A DNA stretch of 64,000 nucleotides from Bifidobacterium tibiigranuli (GCF_009371885.1 NZ_QLZA01000011.1:1-64000), one strand, 5' to 3'; positions 36,656 to 48,488 are shown, numbered from the stretch's first letter. Notes: generated by a model not told the origin, from the letters alone. Made by a program: numbers and translations.

Positions 36656-36804
36656 ATGGTGTTTGCCGCTGCCGCACGCAAAGCGTGGCGCATGGCAAAA
36701 CTGCCAAGTAGCCATACTAGCGAACACCCTAGATTTCGTCCAATGGAGTACCAAGTCGTGTTGCCGGCAATCCTACTGAACCGTTAACAGGCAGCACAGC
36801 CGAC

Positions 36805-38016
36805 TCACCCCACCCAGGCAGCCAGCCGCCTCATGCCTTCGGCGAGCTGGTCGTCTGCCAGCGCATACGAGAAGCGCAGATAGCCCGGTGCTCCGAATGC
36901 CTCGCCGGGCACGGCGGCGACATGCGCCTGATCGAGCAGTGCGGCGGCGAAGTCGGCGGAAGTCGTGCACACGGTGCCTTCGGGGCCGACAGGGCGGCCG
37001 AGCAGCGCCTGCACATTGGCGAAGGCGTAGAAGGCGCCCGTGGGAGTCGGGCAGATAATGCCGTCAACGGCGTTCAGCGCTGCGACGATGGCCTTGCGGC
37101 GCACATCGAAGGCGGCGCGCATCGTCGCCACTGCGTCCAGCGGCCCGCCCACGGCGGCCAGCGCCGCACGCTGCGAGACGTTCGAGACGTTCGAGCTCAG
37201 ATGGCCCTGCAGGGTCGAAACCGCTTTGGCCACGGGGGCAGGCGCGACCATCCAGCCGACGCGCCAGCCGGTCATGGCGTAGGTTTTCGCCACGCCGTTG
37301 AGCACCAGCAGCTGGTCGCGCAGCTCGGGGACGCACGCGCCGATGTACGACACGCTGGCGTCGTCATAATGCAGATGCTCGTAGATCTCGTCCGAAATGA
37401 CCCAGATATGGTGCTCAAGCGCCCACTTGCCGATTGCGGTGATGGTGTCCTTGCTCCACACCGCTCCGGTGGGGTTCGACGGCGTGTTGACCACAATGGC
37501 CTTGGTTTTGGCGGTGCGGGCCTGCTCGATGGCGTCGATATCCGGTTCGAAGCCGCGCTCCGCTCCGGCGAAGACCTCGACCGGCACGCCGCCGGCGAGT
37601 TTGACCGCCTCGGGGTAGCTCGTCCAGTACGGCGCGGGGATGATGACCTCATCGCCGTCATCGAGCAGCACCTGGAACGTCTCGTACACGGCCTGCTTGC
37701 CGCCGTTGGTGACCACGACCTGCGCAGGGTCGACGGCGTAGCCGGAATCGCGCAGGGTCTTGTCGGCTATGGCCTGACGCAGCTCGGGCAGGCCGGCCGT
37801 CGGCGTGTAGCGATGGTTGCGCGGGTCACGGCAGGCGTCTGCTGCAGCGTCGACGATGTAATCGGGGGTCGGGAAGTTCGGCTCGCCCGCACCGAAGCCG
37901 ATGACATCCAGCCCGGCGGCCTTCATCGCCTTGGCCTTGGAATCCACCGCCAGGGTGGCGCTTGGCGCCACATTGCCGATACGTGTGCTCAGTTGTTGCC
38001 AGTCTGCCATGCTCAT
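36805..38016 (-). CDS. pyridoxal-phosphate aminotransferase, probable aspartate aminotransferase
   Basis: The 403-residue class I/II aminotransferase fits the short bacterial aspartate aminotransferase type. Landmarks: [15 protein letters not shown] near residue 45, [11 protein letters not shown] and [17 protein letters not shown] (about 105-140), [23 protein letters not shown] and the PLP lysine in [16 protein letters not shown] (about 245). Acting on aspartate/oxaloacetate would link it to the hom/thrB/lysA genes elsewhere in the window, but a broader specificity is possible. Two in-frame ATGs (38016, 38010) are candidates. Confidence 0.88.
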   Translation of the reverse strand: MSMADWQQLSTRIGNVAPSATLAVDSKAKAMKAAGLDVIGFGAGEPNFPTPDYIVDAAADACRDPRNHRYTPTAGLPELRQAIADKTLRDSGYAVDPAQVVVTNGGKQAVYETFQVLLDDGDEVIIPAPYWTSYPEAVKLAGGVPVEVFAGAERGFEPDIDAIEQARTAKTKAIVVNTPSNPTGAVWSKDTITAIGKWALEHHIWVISDEIYEHLHYDDASVSYIGACVPELRDQLLVLNGVAKTYAMTGWRVGWMVAPAPVAKAVSTLQGHLSSNVSNVSQRAALAAVGGPLDAVATMRAAFDVRRKAIVAALNAVDGIICPTPTGAFYAFANVQALLGRPVGPEGTVCTTSADFAAALLDQAHVAAVPGEAFGAPGYLRFSYALADDQLAEGMRRLAAWVG

Positions 38017-38117
38017 GGCTTCTAATGTAGCGAAGTCGCGGAACAACACACCTGCCGGGGGCACATCGCAATCCTAACGTGCACTTTGTCACGTTTTCGG
38101 GCGTCTGTGACGGCTGC

Positions 38118-38229
38118 GCGTCGCCTTTTGACCGCTAACACGAGGCTGGCGTACAAAATGTAACGAAAATCCACTCGGAAACGTGACAAAACGTACATCA
38201 GCATTGAGTTAGCGGTCAAAAGGCGACGC
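38118..38229. repeat. GTACGCTAA repeat family, copy 2
   Basis: Perfect 22-bp arms at 38118-38139 and 38208-38229 carry TTTTGACCGCTAAC where the other copies have TTTTGTACGCTAAC. The change is matched on the opposite arm. The 68-base interior contains AAAATGTAACG at 38155-38165. It lies between the proB stop and the aminotransferase start. Confidence 0.75.
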
Positions 38230-38240
38230 CAACGGCATCG

Positions 38241-39374
38241 CTACACCAGCACGAGGTTGTCGCGGTGGACGAGCGGATGAGCGTATTCCTGGCCGAGCAA
38301 GCGGCGCAGCTGCGCGGTATTGCGCCCGAGCATATGCGGAATCTCTTCGGAATCGAAGCCGCACAGCCCTTTGGCCAGATGCGTGCCTGATTCGTCGTCA
38401 ATCCAGATCGGGTCGCCGGCGGAGAATTCGCCGCGCACCTCGACCACTCCGGCGGAAAGCAGGCTGGCCCGCCCGGCGCGCACCGCCTTGGCTGCACCTT
38501 CATCGACGACCAGCGTGCCGCGCGGCTCGGCGGCGAAGCCGATCCACAGCCGACGCGACGATCCGCGATGCTTCACCGGCGCAAAGGCCGTGCCAACGCC
38601 ATCGCCCATCAGCGCCGGCCCGGCGTTGCTCGCGCAGGTGAGCACGGTGGGGATGCCGGAAACCGCGGCTACACGGGCCGCTTCAAGCTTGGTGATCATG
38701 CCGCCGGTGCCGATGCCCGATTCGCTGCTGGTGACCTGCACATCCTCCAACGCGCTGACAACATTGGGCACATAGGCGATGCGGCGTGCGCCGGGATGCG
38801 AGGGCGGCGCGGAATACAGCGCATCCACGTCGGTGAGCAGCACGAGCGCGTCCGCCCGCACGATGTTGGCGATGAGCGCGGAAAGCCGGTCGTTGTCGCC
38901 AAAGCGAATCTCATTGCTGGCCAGCGCGTCGTTCTCGTTGACAATCGGCACGACGCCGAGTTCGAGCAATCTGTCCAAGGTGCGCTGCGCATTGCGATAC
39001 TGCACGGCGCGCGTCGTGTCCTCGGCGGTGATGAGAATCTGCCCGACACGCATGCCGAAATGGCCGAATGCCGCCTCGTAATGGGCCATCAGCAGCCCCT
39101 GGCCCACCGAAGCGGTGGCCTGCTGGGTGGCGACATCAGTAGGGCGCTGCGTGAACCCCAGCAGACCGAATCCGGCGGCGATGGCGCCCGAGGACACCAG
39201 CACCAGCCGAGCGCCCATCGCAGCAGTGCACGCGAGGGCCTGCACGAGCGCATCGAGCCGGGCCACATCGAGATGGCCGGCAGTATCGGTCAGCGAGCTT
39301 GAACCGACTTTGACGACGATGGTGCGCGCCTGCGCGATGGCCTGGCGCACTTGCGTCTGCGACGACGTGTTCAT
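38241..39374 (-). CDS. proB: glutamate 5-kinase
   Basis: ProB phosphorylates glutamate, the first step of proline synthesis. The 377-residue protein contains the amino acid kinase domain (VVKVGSSSLTD at about 20, LVLVSSGAIAAGF at about 60, IVNENDALASNEIRFGDNDR at about 145-165, SGIGTGGMITKLEAA at about 220) and a C-terminal PUA domain of about 80 residues. The length is standard. It follows obg by 207 bases in the same direction. proA is not in the window. Confidence 0.95.
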   Translation of the reverse strand: MNTSSQTQVRQAIAQARTIVVKVGSSSLTDTAGHLDVARLDALVQALACTAAMGARLVLVSSGAIAAGFGLLGFTQRPTDVATQQATASVGQGLLMAHYEAAFGHFGMRVGQILITAEDTTRAVQYRNAQRTLDRLLELGVVPIVNENDALASNEIRFGDNDRLSALIANIVRADALVLLTDVDALYSAPPSHPGARRIAYVPNVVSALEDVQVTSSESGIGTGGMITKLEAARVAAVSGIPTVLTCASNAGPALMGDGVGTAFAPVKHRGSSRRLWIGFAAEPRGTLVVDEGAAKAVRAGRASLLSAGVVEVRGEFSAGDPIWIDDESGTHLAKGLCGFDSEEIPHMLGRNTAQLRRLLGQEYAHPLVHRDNLVLV

Positions 39375-39581
39375 CGAATCCTGCTTCCTTCCGCAGCCGC
39401 CTGCTAGATTTCACGCAGCTCTCGCATACCATGCAAACGCTGCCGCTTCACTGTTCGACGGCCTTCTGCCCCCTGTGCTCCCGCCCGCACCACGATCTGG
39501 CGCACAGCCAAACCGCATGCGACTGCGGGACTCGTCTACGAGCATAGCGGCGTGGGCACCCACGCCACTATGCGCCTGCGA

Positions 39582-41267
<1,686 letters not shown>

Positions 41268-41370
41268 TTACTTGGTGCGTTGTATTCGGGTTGGATTAGG
41301 TCGTGTGGGGCTTGAGCGCGGAAGGGTTACGGTCCGCGTAGGGCTTAAGTCGGCTACAGGAGTACAGTCC

Positions 41371-41459
41371 GTGTGGGGCTTTGGATGGCCCTTCTTCGAC
41401 ACACTCGAGGCCGTTTGGCCAAGCTTACAGTCGAAGAAGGGCCATCCAAAGCCCCACAC
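41371..41459. repeat. 30-bp perfect inverted repeat upstream of obg
   Basis: The arm at 41371-41400 (starting GTGTGGGGCTTTGGATGGCC) is matched exactly in inverse at 41430-41459, with a 29-base interior. Fragments of the arm start, GTGTGGGGCTT and GCGTAGGGCTT, occur at about 41309 and 41337, suggesting earlier copies. Confidence 0.8.
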
Positions 41460-41505
41460 TCGTAGGTAAGCGTGCGTCGGTAGACCATTCGTTGAGCGGA
41501 AAATG

Positions 41506-41536
41506 AAAAGGCCGTGCCATCGAGGCACGGCCTTTT
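41506..41536 (-). terminator. terminator of rplU-rpmA
   Basis: Stem AAAAGGCCGTGCC / GGCACGGCCTTTT (41506-41518 with 41524-41536), 5-base loop, followed on the minus strand by CATTTTCC. It begins 50 bases past the rpmA stop. Confidence 0.88.
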
Positions 41537-41585
41537 CTTGAAAGCTGAATGTGCTAGACAGTCACACTGCCAGACAGTCAGGCAA

Positions 41586-41840
41586 TTACTCGGCGGATAC
41601 TACGTCTACGACTTTGCGGTCGCGGCGGATGCCGAACTTTACGTTGCCGTCGGACAGGGCGAACAGCGTGTGGTCCTTGCCCGTGCCGACGTTTTCGCCG
41701 GCGTGGAACTTGGTGCCGCGCTGACGCACGATGATGTTGCCCGCGATGACCGGCTCGCCGCCGAACTTCTTCACACCGAGGTATTGAGGCCCTGAATCGC
41801 GGCCGTTGCGTGAGGCGGATGCGCCCTTCTTATGTGCCAT
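41586..41840 (-). CDS. rpmA: 50S ribosomal protein L27
   Basis: L27 lies near the peptidyl-transferase centre. The 84-residue protein has the family start [20 protein letters not shown], then [20 protein letters not shown] and [20 protein letters not shown]. No N-terminal extension of the type removed by Prp in Firmicutes is present. Confidence 0.97.
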   Translation of the reverse strand: MAHKKGASASRNGRDSGPQYLGVKKFGGEPVIAGNIIVRQRGTKFHAGENVGTGKDHTLFALSDGNVKFGIRRDRKVVDVVSAE

Positions 41841-41885
41841 GATCTATTCCCTTTCGCTTCTTGTAAGTCGCTGGATTGCCGAGAA

Positions 41886-42194
41886 TCAGGCAATCGCCGT
41901 GATCTTGACGGCGGAAAGCGGCTGACGGTGACCCTTGCGACGGGCGACACCGGTCTTGTTCTTGAACTTCTGAATATTGATCTTCGGCCCCTTGGCCTCA
42001 TCGTCAACGACCTCGGCCTTGACGCTGAGCTTGGCCAGATCCTTGGCACCGAGGGTCACCTTGGAACCGTCGACAACGAGCGCGACCGGGAATTCCACGG
42101 CATCGCCCTTCTTCGCATCGAGACGGTTGACCAGGATGACGTCACCGACCTCGACCTTTTCCTGATGGCCACCGGCCTTCACAATCGCGTACAT
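41886..42194 (-). CDS. rplU: 50S ribosomal protein L21
   Basis: The 102-residue protein begins [20 protein letters not shown] and ends with [20 protein letters not shown], the conserved RxGHRQ block that contacts 23S rRNA. The start is at 42194, with AAGGA upstream. rpmA follows after 45 bases. Confidence 0.97.
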   Translation of the reverse strand: MYAIVKAGGHQEKVEVGDVILVNRLDAKKGDAVEFPVALVVDGSKVTLGAKDLAKLSVKAEVVDDEAKGPKINIQKFKNKTGVARRKGHRQPLSAVKITAIA

Positions 42195-42356
42195 AATCCG
42201 TTCCTTGCTGTTTCTGGAAAGCTGTCTGTCCGGCACGTTTGAGCCCTACGGCCAGACACCAGCTATCTAACATACACCGACCCGTCTACCGACGTCAAAT
42301 CATTGGCGTCACACGTCGTCACACGTCGCCGGTGCCATTTATTTACTCGTATTTAT

Positions 42357-45300
42357 TTACTCGTCGTCGTCACGGTCGTCGCTGCCGTCAACGTCCACAG
42401 GCTCGTTCGCGGCAACCGCCGCCGCGGCGATCTGCGCGAGCTTGGCCTTGACGTCAGGGCTTGAGCCCTTCGGCGCCTGCACTTCGGGCGCGCCGTGACC
42501 GTGCTTGTTCGTCTTGACGAAGGGATCGCCGCCTTTCATCGCATACGGGTCGGCGTAATCGGAGGAAATCGTCGGCTCGTCGTGCAGGATGAAGCCGCGG
42601 CCCTTGCAGGTCGGGCATTCCTCGGAGAAGGCCTCGACCAGACCCTGGCCGACGCGCTTGCGCGTCATCTGCACCAATCCCAGCGAGGTGACCTCGGCCA
42701 CCTGATGCTTCGTGCGGTCGCGGGCCAGGCATTCCACCAGCCGGCGCAGCACCAGATCGCGGTTCGCGGGCATCACCATATCGACGTAATCGATCATGAT
42801 CATGCCGCCGATATCACGCAGCCGCAATTGGCGCGCAATCTCCTCGGAGGCTTCCAGGTTGCAGCGGGTCACTGTCTCCTCAAGCGACTTGCCTTTGCCG
42901 ATGAACCGGCCAGTATTCACGTCGACCGTGGTCATGGCCTCGGTGCGGTCAATGACGATCGAACCGCCGGAAGGCAGGTAGACCTGACGCTCCATGCCCT
43001 TGCGCAACTGGCTGTCAATCTGCCACTTGTCGAACACGTCCTTGCCCTCATGCTCGCCCGGATCCCAGAGTTCAAGCTTGTCCTTGAGATCAGGCGCCAT
43101 CGTGTCAAGGTATTCGGCGATGCGCTCGTAGACGCGCCCGCCCTCGACGATGAGCCTGGAGAAGTCGTCGTTGAAGATGTCGCGCACGACGCGGATGGCC
43201 ACATCCGGCTCGCCCTGCAGCAGCTTGGGACGCTTGCCGTGCAGGAACTCCTCGCGTTTGGCGCTCACGCGCTCCCACTGGCGCGCCAGATTCTGCAGAT
43301 CCTTGGTGAGCGCCTCTTCGGAAGCGCCCTCGGCGGCCGTGCGGATGATCACGCCCATATCCTTCGGCGCGATCTTGGAGACGATGGACTTGAGCCGGTT
43401 GCGCTCACGCTCGGAAAGCTTGCGGCTGACACCGGTCATGCCGCCGGAAGGCACCAGCACGAGGAAACGCCCGGCGAGCGTGACCTGCGAAGTCAGCCGC
43501 GCGCCCTTATGCCCGATCGGGTCCTTCGTGACCTGCACCAGCACCGGATCGCCGGAGCGATAGGCCAGTTCGATGCGCCGGGGCTGGCCCTCAAGGCGCG
43601 TCGAATCCCAGTTCACCTCGCCGGCGTAGAGCACGCCGTTGCGCGCCTGGCCGATGTCGACGAACGCAGCCTCCATGCTCGGCAGCACGTTCTGGATGCG
43701 GCCGAGGTAGATATTGCCGACGGTGGCGACCTCCTGGATGTCGGAGACGTAATGCTCGACGAGCACATTGTCTTCAATCACGGAGATCTGCGTGTGCCGT
43801 TCGCGCTCGCGCACGATCATAAGGCGCTCGACGTTCTCGCGGCGGGCCAGGAAATCCTGCTCCATGAGCTGGCCCTGGCGGCTGCGTTCGCGGCGATTGT
43901 CGCGCCGGCGCTGCTTCTTGGCCTCCAAGCGGGTGGAGCCCTCAATGTCGGTGATCTCGTCGATGTACTGCTGCTTGCGCGAACGACGCGCACTCTGGCG
44001 CTCATCGACGTCCTCGGCGTCCCGCTGCCCGCGGCGGCGACGGCGACGGCGCGTCAGCGTCGTGCCCTCGGAATCGTCCTCGCTGCGGCGGCGACGGCGC
44101 GTCTGCATGTGCTCGCCGCGGCTTTCCTCGTCCTCGTCTTCGTGTTCGTTTCGATCGTTACGGTCGTTGCGCCCATGCCTTGCGTCGTCGCGCTCGTTGC
44201 GCTCGTCACGTTCGTCGCGCTCATGTTCGCGCTGCGCAGCATCGTCACGGCTCGCGGCATCGTCGCGATCGGCACGGCTGCGCCGGCGACGACGCGAACG
44301 GGTCGAGGCCCCTTCCTCATCGTCATTAATCGGCCGGTAGGCGATGTTGTCGTATTCGAGGTCTTCCTCGATCTGCTCGACTTCACCTGCGGCACGCCGC
44401 TCCTGGGCGTTCAAACGACGCGAACGGCCGGAACGACCTGTTGCGGAAGATCCTTCGGACTCATCCTCGCGCTCGCTGCGGCCGCTCCGGGAACCGCTGT
44501 GATCGTCATCGCGCGATTCATCGCGAAACTCATCATGAGTATCGTGATTATTATGCCGACGGCGAACATGCGTGGATATTTCGCGCTCGTCGTTCTCAGT
44601 GTCCTCGTCACGCGCATCCTGGGCCTGGCCCCGGCGCGAACGGGTACGGCGCGTCACCCGCGGCTGCGCCTCGTCCGAATCCTCATCATCATCGCCCGCG
44701 CGAGAATGGCCGCCCGCATCAGCAGCAGCACCTGGCAGCACCGGCTCCTGGAACAGCAGCGAGGTCATAGGACGCGGGTTGTGGTGCGACTCATGGCCGA
44801 CAGGCAACGACTCGACCACATCCGCCGCACGATCAGTATCATGCGCAGCCGGTTCGGACTCCTGGCGCGAGACCCTGCGCGAGCGGGTGCGGCGAGCCGG
44901 CTTGCGCTCTTCATCGGCCGGTTGAGCGGTGTTGGCTGCGGGCTGGTCCTCGACTGCGGCCGACTCATCGTCGGATTCGTGCGTGCGGCGACGGACGCGC
45001 GTGCGGCTTGTCGTCGTACGGGCGCGGCGCGAAACAACCGCCTTGCCGCCGCCTCGCCGTGCCGCAGCACCGCCGGACTCGCCATCGGACTGGTCGCCCG
45101 AATCGCTTCCAGTCTCGCCTGCTGTCTCATTGTCAGAATCGATATGCGGCTCCTCGAAAACCGGAGTCGCGCGCTCCTCCACCTTCAACGCAAGCGAGGC
45201 GCCAGCCGCACCCGCGCCGCGCACGACGCGACGCCCGACTCTGCGCCGGCGCACAGGAGTCTCGGCCGGCTCCGGCGCGGCAGATTCGCTGCCTGCTGCG

Positions 45301-45392
45301 TTTGCTGACGTATTGGTATTGCTGGTATTAGTGATTTCAGTAGTATCGGGCTGGTCGATGGAATCGACGCCCGCATGGTTTGCTCTGGGCAC
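42357..45392 (-). CDS. rne: ribonuclease E/G
   Basis: This endoribonuclease processes rRNA, tRNA and mRNA. The 1011-residue protein has about 450 N-terminal residues of alternating Arg-rich and acidic low-complexity sequence, probably disordered and RNA- or partner-binding. The catalytic core follows: an S1 domain (VGNIYLGRIQNVLPSMEAAF), the DNase I-like part with TTVDVNTGRFIGKG and MIMIDYVDM (metal Asp residues), and the CPTCKGRG zinc link. I chose the GTG at 45392 because GAGGAG lies 4 bases upstream; an in-frame ATG at 45452 lacks such a site. A tandem 14-base duplication (42337-42364) covers the stop codon. rplU-rpmA follow downstream. Confidence 0.93.
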   Translation of the reverse strand: MPRANHAGVDSIDQPDTTEITNTSNTNTSANAAGSESAAPEPAETPVRRRRVGRRVVRGAGAAGASLALKVEERATPVFEEPHIDSDNETAGETGSDSGDQSDGESGGAAARRGGGKAVVSRRARTTTSRTRVRRRTHESDDESAAVEDQPAANTAQPADEERKPARRTRSRRVSRQESEPAAHDTDRAADVVESLPVGHESHHNPRPMTSLLFQEPVLPGAAADAGGHSRAGDDDEDSDEAQPRVTRRTRSRRGQAQDARDEDTENDEREISTHVRRRHNNHDTHDEFRDESRDDDHSGSRSGRSEREDESEGSSATGRSGRSRRLNAQERRAAGEVEQIEEDLEYDNIAYRPINDDEEGASTRSRRRRRSRADRDDAASRDDAAQREHERDERDERNERDDARHGRNDRNDRNEHEDEDEESRGEHMQTRRRRRSEDDSEGTTLTRRRRRRRGQRDAEDVDERQSARRSRKQQYIDEITDIEGSTRLEAKKQRRRDNRRERSRQGQLMEQDFLARRENVERLMIVRERERHTQISVIEDNVLVEHYVSDIQEVATVGNIYLGRIQNVLPSMEAAFVDIGQARNGVLYAGEVNWDSTRLEGQPRRIELAYRSGDPVLVQVTKDPIGHKGARLTSQVTLAGRFLVLVPSGGMTGVSRKLSERERNRLKSIVSKIAPKDMGVIIRTAAEGASEEALTKDLQNLARQWERVSAKREEFLHGKRPKLLQGEPDVAIRVVRDIFNDDFSRLIVEGGRVYERIAEYLDTMAPDLKDKLELWDPGEHEGKDVFDKWQIDSQLRKGMERQVYLPSGGSIVIDRTEAMTTVDVNTGRFIGKGKSLEETVTRCNLEASEEIARQLRLRDIGGMIMIDYVDMVMPANRDLVLRRLVECLARDRTKHQVAEVTSLGLVQMTRKRVGQGLVEAFSEECPTCKGRGFILHDEPTISSDYADPYAMKGGDPFVKTNKHGHGAPEVQAPKGSSPDVKAKLAQIAAAAVAANEPVDVDGSDDRDDDE

Positions 45393-45452
45393 AATGCTCC
45401 TCGACGCCGCGCTGCAATCATGGCGTCTCTTCTGGCTTCCACCGGTTCCCAC

Positions 45453-45855
45453 GCCACGCTCTCACCGCGGCCATACCCGTAGAAGCACCCTAAAAAGTCT
45501 TAGCTCATCGACGGCGGACACCGGCGCTCGCATATCATCACACGAGGGGATCAACACCATCGGAGGCTTTGGCGGCTTGCAGAACCACCGATGTCCAGTA
45601 TGACACAAAAATCTGAACGCATCGGCACTTTCGCGGTTTGCTGTCGGCGATTCTGCCCCGCAGCCGTGTTCTGCCATGCATGCCATGCCATACGCGTGCC
45701 ATATGCCCGGCTCAGCGTACGTTTTCCAGCATCTTCGCGAGGTCCGTATTGGAAAACGTACGATAACCGTCGCTCAGCGTACGTTTTCCGATACGGGAGT
45801 GCGGAAGGTGTGGGAAAACGTACGCTGAGGGTGGGTGCCCGCCTGTTGTAGTGAC
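45453..45855. other. intergenic region upstream of rne
   Basis: The region holds the CTCAGCGTACGTTTTCC element at 45711-45829 and otherwise no gene or clear signal. Confidence 0.5.
45711..45829. repeat. two-unit GTACGTTTTCC inverted-repeat element
   Basis: The outer arms CTCAGCGTACGTTTTCC (45711-45727) and its exact inverse (45813-45829) enclose an inner GGAAAACGTACG (45751-45762) and a second CTCAGCGTACGTTTTCC (45773-45789). The element is therefore two adjacent hairpins made from one arm sequence. It ends 27 bases from the dapE stop. Confidence 0.8.
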
Positions 45856-47064
45856 TCAGGCACTGAGCCATTCTTGGAGAATGTCGGCCAGCAGGGTCAG
45901 GTCGCTGATGGCTGCCTGCTCGTCGCGCTTGTGGGCCAGCAGGGCGCTGCCCGCGCCGAGATTCACGGCCGGGATGCCCAGCTGCGCGAAGCGGGCCACA
46001 TCCGTCCAGCCGAACTTGGCCTGCGGGTCGCGGCCAGTGCGCTCCTTGACCAGAGCCGCCAGCGATGTGGTCAGCGGCGAGTCCATGCCGGGCCGGGCGC
46101 TGGGCGATTCATCGCGCATCTCGATGTCGAAGCCGGCGAACATGCCGCCGGTGGCCTTATGCTCGCCGTTGCCCAGCTGCGCACCGCACTCCTGCCCCAT
46201 CATGAGCGCCTTGGCCTGCTCAAGCGTTTTATCCGGCGCGAAGCGGTAATTGACGTGCACACGGCACTCGTCGGGGATGACATTCGTGCCGGTGCCCCCC
46301 GAAATCAGCGTCGCGTTCACGCCCTCGCGATAGGTCAGCCCGTCCACGAGCACATCCTGCGGCTCGTAGGCCTGAAGCCGGTCCAACACCTCGGCGGCCT
46401 TATGGATGGCATTGTCGCCCATCCATGCGCGGGCCGAATGCGCGGCGACGCCATGCGTGACGACGTCGAAGCGAATCGTGCCGTTGCACCCGCCCTCGAT
46501 GCCGCAGCTGGTCGGCTCGGCGATGATGGCAAAATCGCCGCCCACCCAGTCGGGATGCGCCTCGATCAACCGCCGCAGGCCGTTCTTATCCGCCGAGACT
46601 TCCTCGTGATCATAGAGAATGTAGGTCAGATCGTATTTCGGCTCGCGCAGAGTCGCCGCCAAGTACAGCAGCACGGCGTCCGAAGCCTTCATATCCGTGG
46701 CCCCGCGCCCCCACATCACCCGTTCGCCGGGATGCTCCTGCGCGATATCCTCGCGGATGAGCGGGTCGCCCGGTTCAAGCCAGCGCGGCGGGAAATTGTC
46801 CGCCACCGGCACGGTGTCGAGATGGCCGGCGAGCACCACATGCTGGCCGCGCCCGGCGATGTCGTCGGCGATGACCGTGTCGCCGTGGCGGCGGACGCGC
46901 AAACGCCCCAGCGAATCCAGGAAGATTTCCACCGCATCGGCCAATGGCCCTTCGTCATCGCTGACCGAATACATGCCCATGATCTGCGCGAAGATGCGGC
47001 TCAGCGCTGCCTGCGCGGTCTCGTCAGGGTCTACGGGGTCTATCATCTGCTGCTCGTTCGCCAT
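45856..47064 (-). CDS. dapE: succinyl-diaminopimelate desuccinylase
   Basis: DapE, an M20-family zinc enzyme, releases diaminopimelate for lysine and cell-wall synthesis. The 402-residue protein shows the metal ligands in order: LAGHLDTVPVADN (His, about 80), WGRGATDMKASDAV (Asp, about 120), YDHEEVSADKNGL (Glu-Glu, about 150) and AEPTSCGIEGGCNGT (about 185), with a dimerisation domain in between. The actinobacterial DapE branch is the best fit; a general M20 peptidase is the alternative. The start is MANEQQMID at 47064. It diverges from the AEC permease gene. Confidence 0.87.
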   Translation of the reverse strand: MANEQQMIDPVDPDETAQAALSRIFAQIMGMYSVSDDEGPLADAVEIFLDSLGRLRVRRHGDTVIADDIAGRGQHVVLAGHLDTVPVADNFPPRWLEPGDPLIREDIAQEHPGERVMWGRGATDMKASDAVLLYLAATLREPKYDLTYILYDHEEVSADKNGLRRLIEAHPDWVGGDFAIIAEPTSCGIEGGCNGTIRFDVVTHGVAAHSARAWMGDNAIHKAAEVLDRLQAYEPQDVLVDGLTYREGVNATLISGGTGTNVIPDECRVHVNYRFAPDKTLEQAKALMMGQECGAQLGNGEHKATGGMFAGFDIEMRDESPSARPGMDSPLTTSLAALVKERTGRDPQAKFGWTDVARFAQLGIPAVNLGAGSALLAHKRDEQAAISDLTLLADILQEWLSA

Positions 47065-47272
47065 GCCTGCCATGGTATCAGGGTGCTTGCCGCAGCCCCC
47101 ACAAGCAGCTCCACATAATCGATATCCCAACATGTACCCCACATGCACCCGCTTACGCACACCGATTTCGTCGTACCCATGTCCAAATATGTGCTCACGC
47201 CTTGGGACTGCGCCACGCCGATGACGGCGCGCCATGGCACACTGGAAGCCATAGGTAGGGAAGGGAAGCGCC

Positions 47273-48214
47273 ATGGGTTTGCTCAGCGCCATGCAGGGGT
47301 TCTGCGTCATCGGCATCGTGATCCTCGTGGGGTACATCGCCGCCCGAATGCAGATTGGCGGCCCGAGCGCGCAGATGGTGCTCAACCGCTTCAGCTTCTT
47401 CATCGCGAGCCCGTGCCTGATGTTTGCGATTATGGCGAAGGAGCCGATAGCGGAGATTTTCCACCCTTCGATCATCGTTGCCTTCTTCAGCGCAATGGCG
47501 GTCGGCGTTGCCTTCCTTGTGCTCAACCGGCTGTTCTTCCACCTCAATGCCGCCGAGGCGACCATCGGAGCGCTTAACTCGCTGTATCTCAATTCCAATA
47601 ACATCGGTCTGCCGATTGCCACCTACATCCTCGGCAATCCGGGGCTGGTGGCTCCGATTCTGGTCATGCAGCAGGCGGTGTTCACGCCGATCGGGCTCAC
47701 CGTGCTCGATGTGACGACCAAAGGCGAGGTCTCCGTCAAGGAGATCGCAAGCCAGCCGCTGCATCAGCCGCTGCTGCTCGGCTCGCTGGGCGGCATCGTG
47801 GTTTCGGCCATCAGCGCGCGCACCGGCTGGTTCGTGGTGCCGAAGTTCCTTTTCGACCCCATCGATATGATCGGCGCGTCGGCGGTCCCGATGATTCTGA
47901 TGGCCTTCGGCATGTCGCTGTACGGCAGCCAGCCGATGCAGAACAAGCGCAACCGCGATGCGACCGTTGCCGTCGTCGTGCTGAAGAACATCGTCATGCC
48001 GGTCATCGCCTTCCTGCTCGCCTACTTCGTCATGGGTTTCCGTGGCGCGACGCTCTACGCCTGCGTGGTGCTCGCCGCGCTGCCGACCGGGCAGAACGTG
48101 TACAACTATGCGGCGCGCTACAACGTGGGCCTGAGCTTCGCGCGCGACGGCATCCTCGTCTCCACCCTCACCAGCCCAATCGTCATAGCCGTGGTCGCAG
48201 CGATATTGAGCTGA
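47273..48214 (+). CDS. AEC-family permease
   Basis: The 313-residue protein has ten membrane spans in the auxin-efflux-carrier (Mem_trans) pattern, two groups of five. Recognisable pieces: YLNSNNIGLPIATYILGNPG in the first half, and GFRGATLYACVVLAALPTGQ and NVYNYAARYNVG in the second. Such permeases move organic acids or amino acids; the substrate is unknown. AGGGAAGGGAAG lies before the ATG. A family-A repeat array follows directly after the stop. Confidence 0.88.
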   Translation: MGLLSAMQGFCVIGIVILVGYIAARMQIGGPSAQMVLNRFSFFIASPCLMFAIMAKEPIAEIFHPSIIVAFFSAMAVGVAFLVLNRLFFHLNAAEATIGALNSLYLNSNNIGLPIATYILGNPGLVAPILVMQQAVFTPIGLTVLDVTTKGEVSVKEIASQPLHQPLLLGSLGGIVVSAISARTGWFVVPKFLFDPIDMIGASAVPMILMAFGMSLYGSQPMQNKRNRDATVAVVVLKNIVMPVIAFLLAYFVMGFRGATLYACVVLAALPTGQNVYNYAARYNVGLSFARDGILVSTLTSPIVIAVVAAILS

Positions 48215-48216
48215 GC

Positions 48217-48440
48217 CGTTAAGCGAACAGCACGGCTGAACCGTAAAACAGACAGCACAGTGTGCTGTCTGTAGGTGAAGTGAGGCCCCGCCAAGGGGCC
48301 GAAGGACGGCGTGTTTTGCGCCGTCAGTACGCAGGCGAGGTGAGCGCCCGCCAAGGGCGCGAAGGATGGTGTCAAAGGCCCGGTGGGCTCTCCGTAGGCG
48401 AGGTGAGGCCCCGCTAAGGGGTCGAAGTAAACGATTGCAA
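48217..48440 (+). repeat. family-A repeat array between converging genes
   Basis: About three tandem degenerate family-A units occur, beginning GTTAAGCGAACAGCACGG. Each has a GAGGTGAGgccccgc-AAGGGG-type block with paired arms (GGCCCCGCC/AAGGGGCC, GCGCCCGCC/AAGGGCGC). The opening GAGCCGTTAAGCG...GCTGAACCGTAAAACAGACA matches the start of the copy at 11919. Confidence 0.7.
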
Positions 48441-48488
48441 ACCTAATGGCGAGTCTTCGCTAGATCTCGTGTCCACCGCCAACTTTGC

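Noticed and set aside
42495..45308. A 937-codon plus-strand frame
   Set aside because: It is antisense to rne; the codon pattern fits the RNase E frame and no family resemblance is seen.
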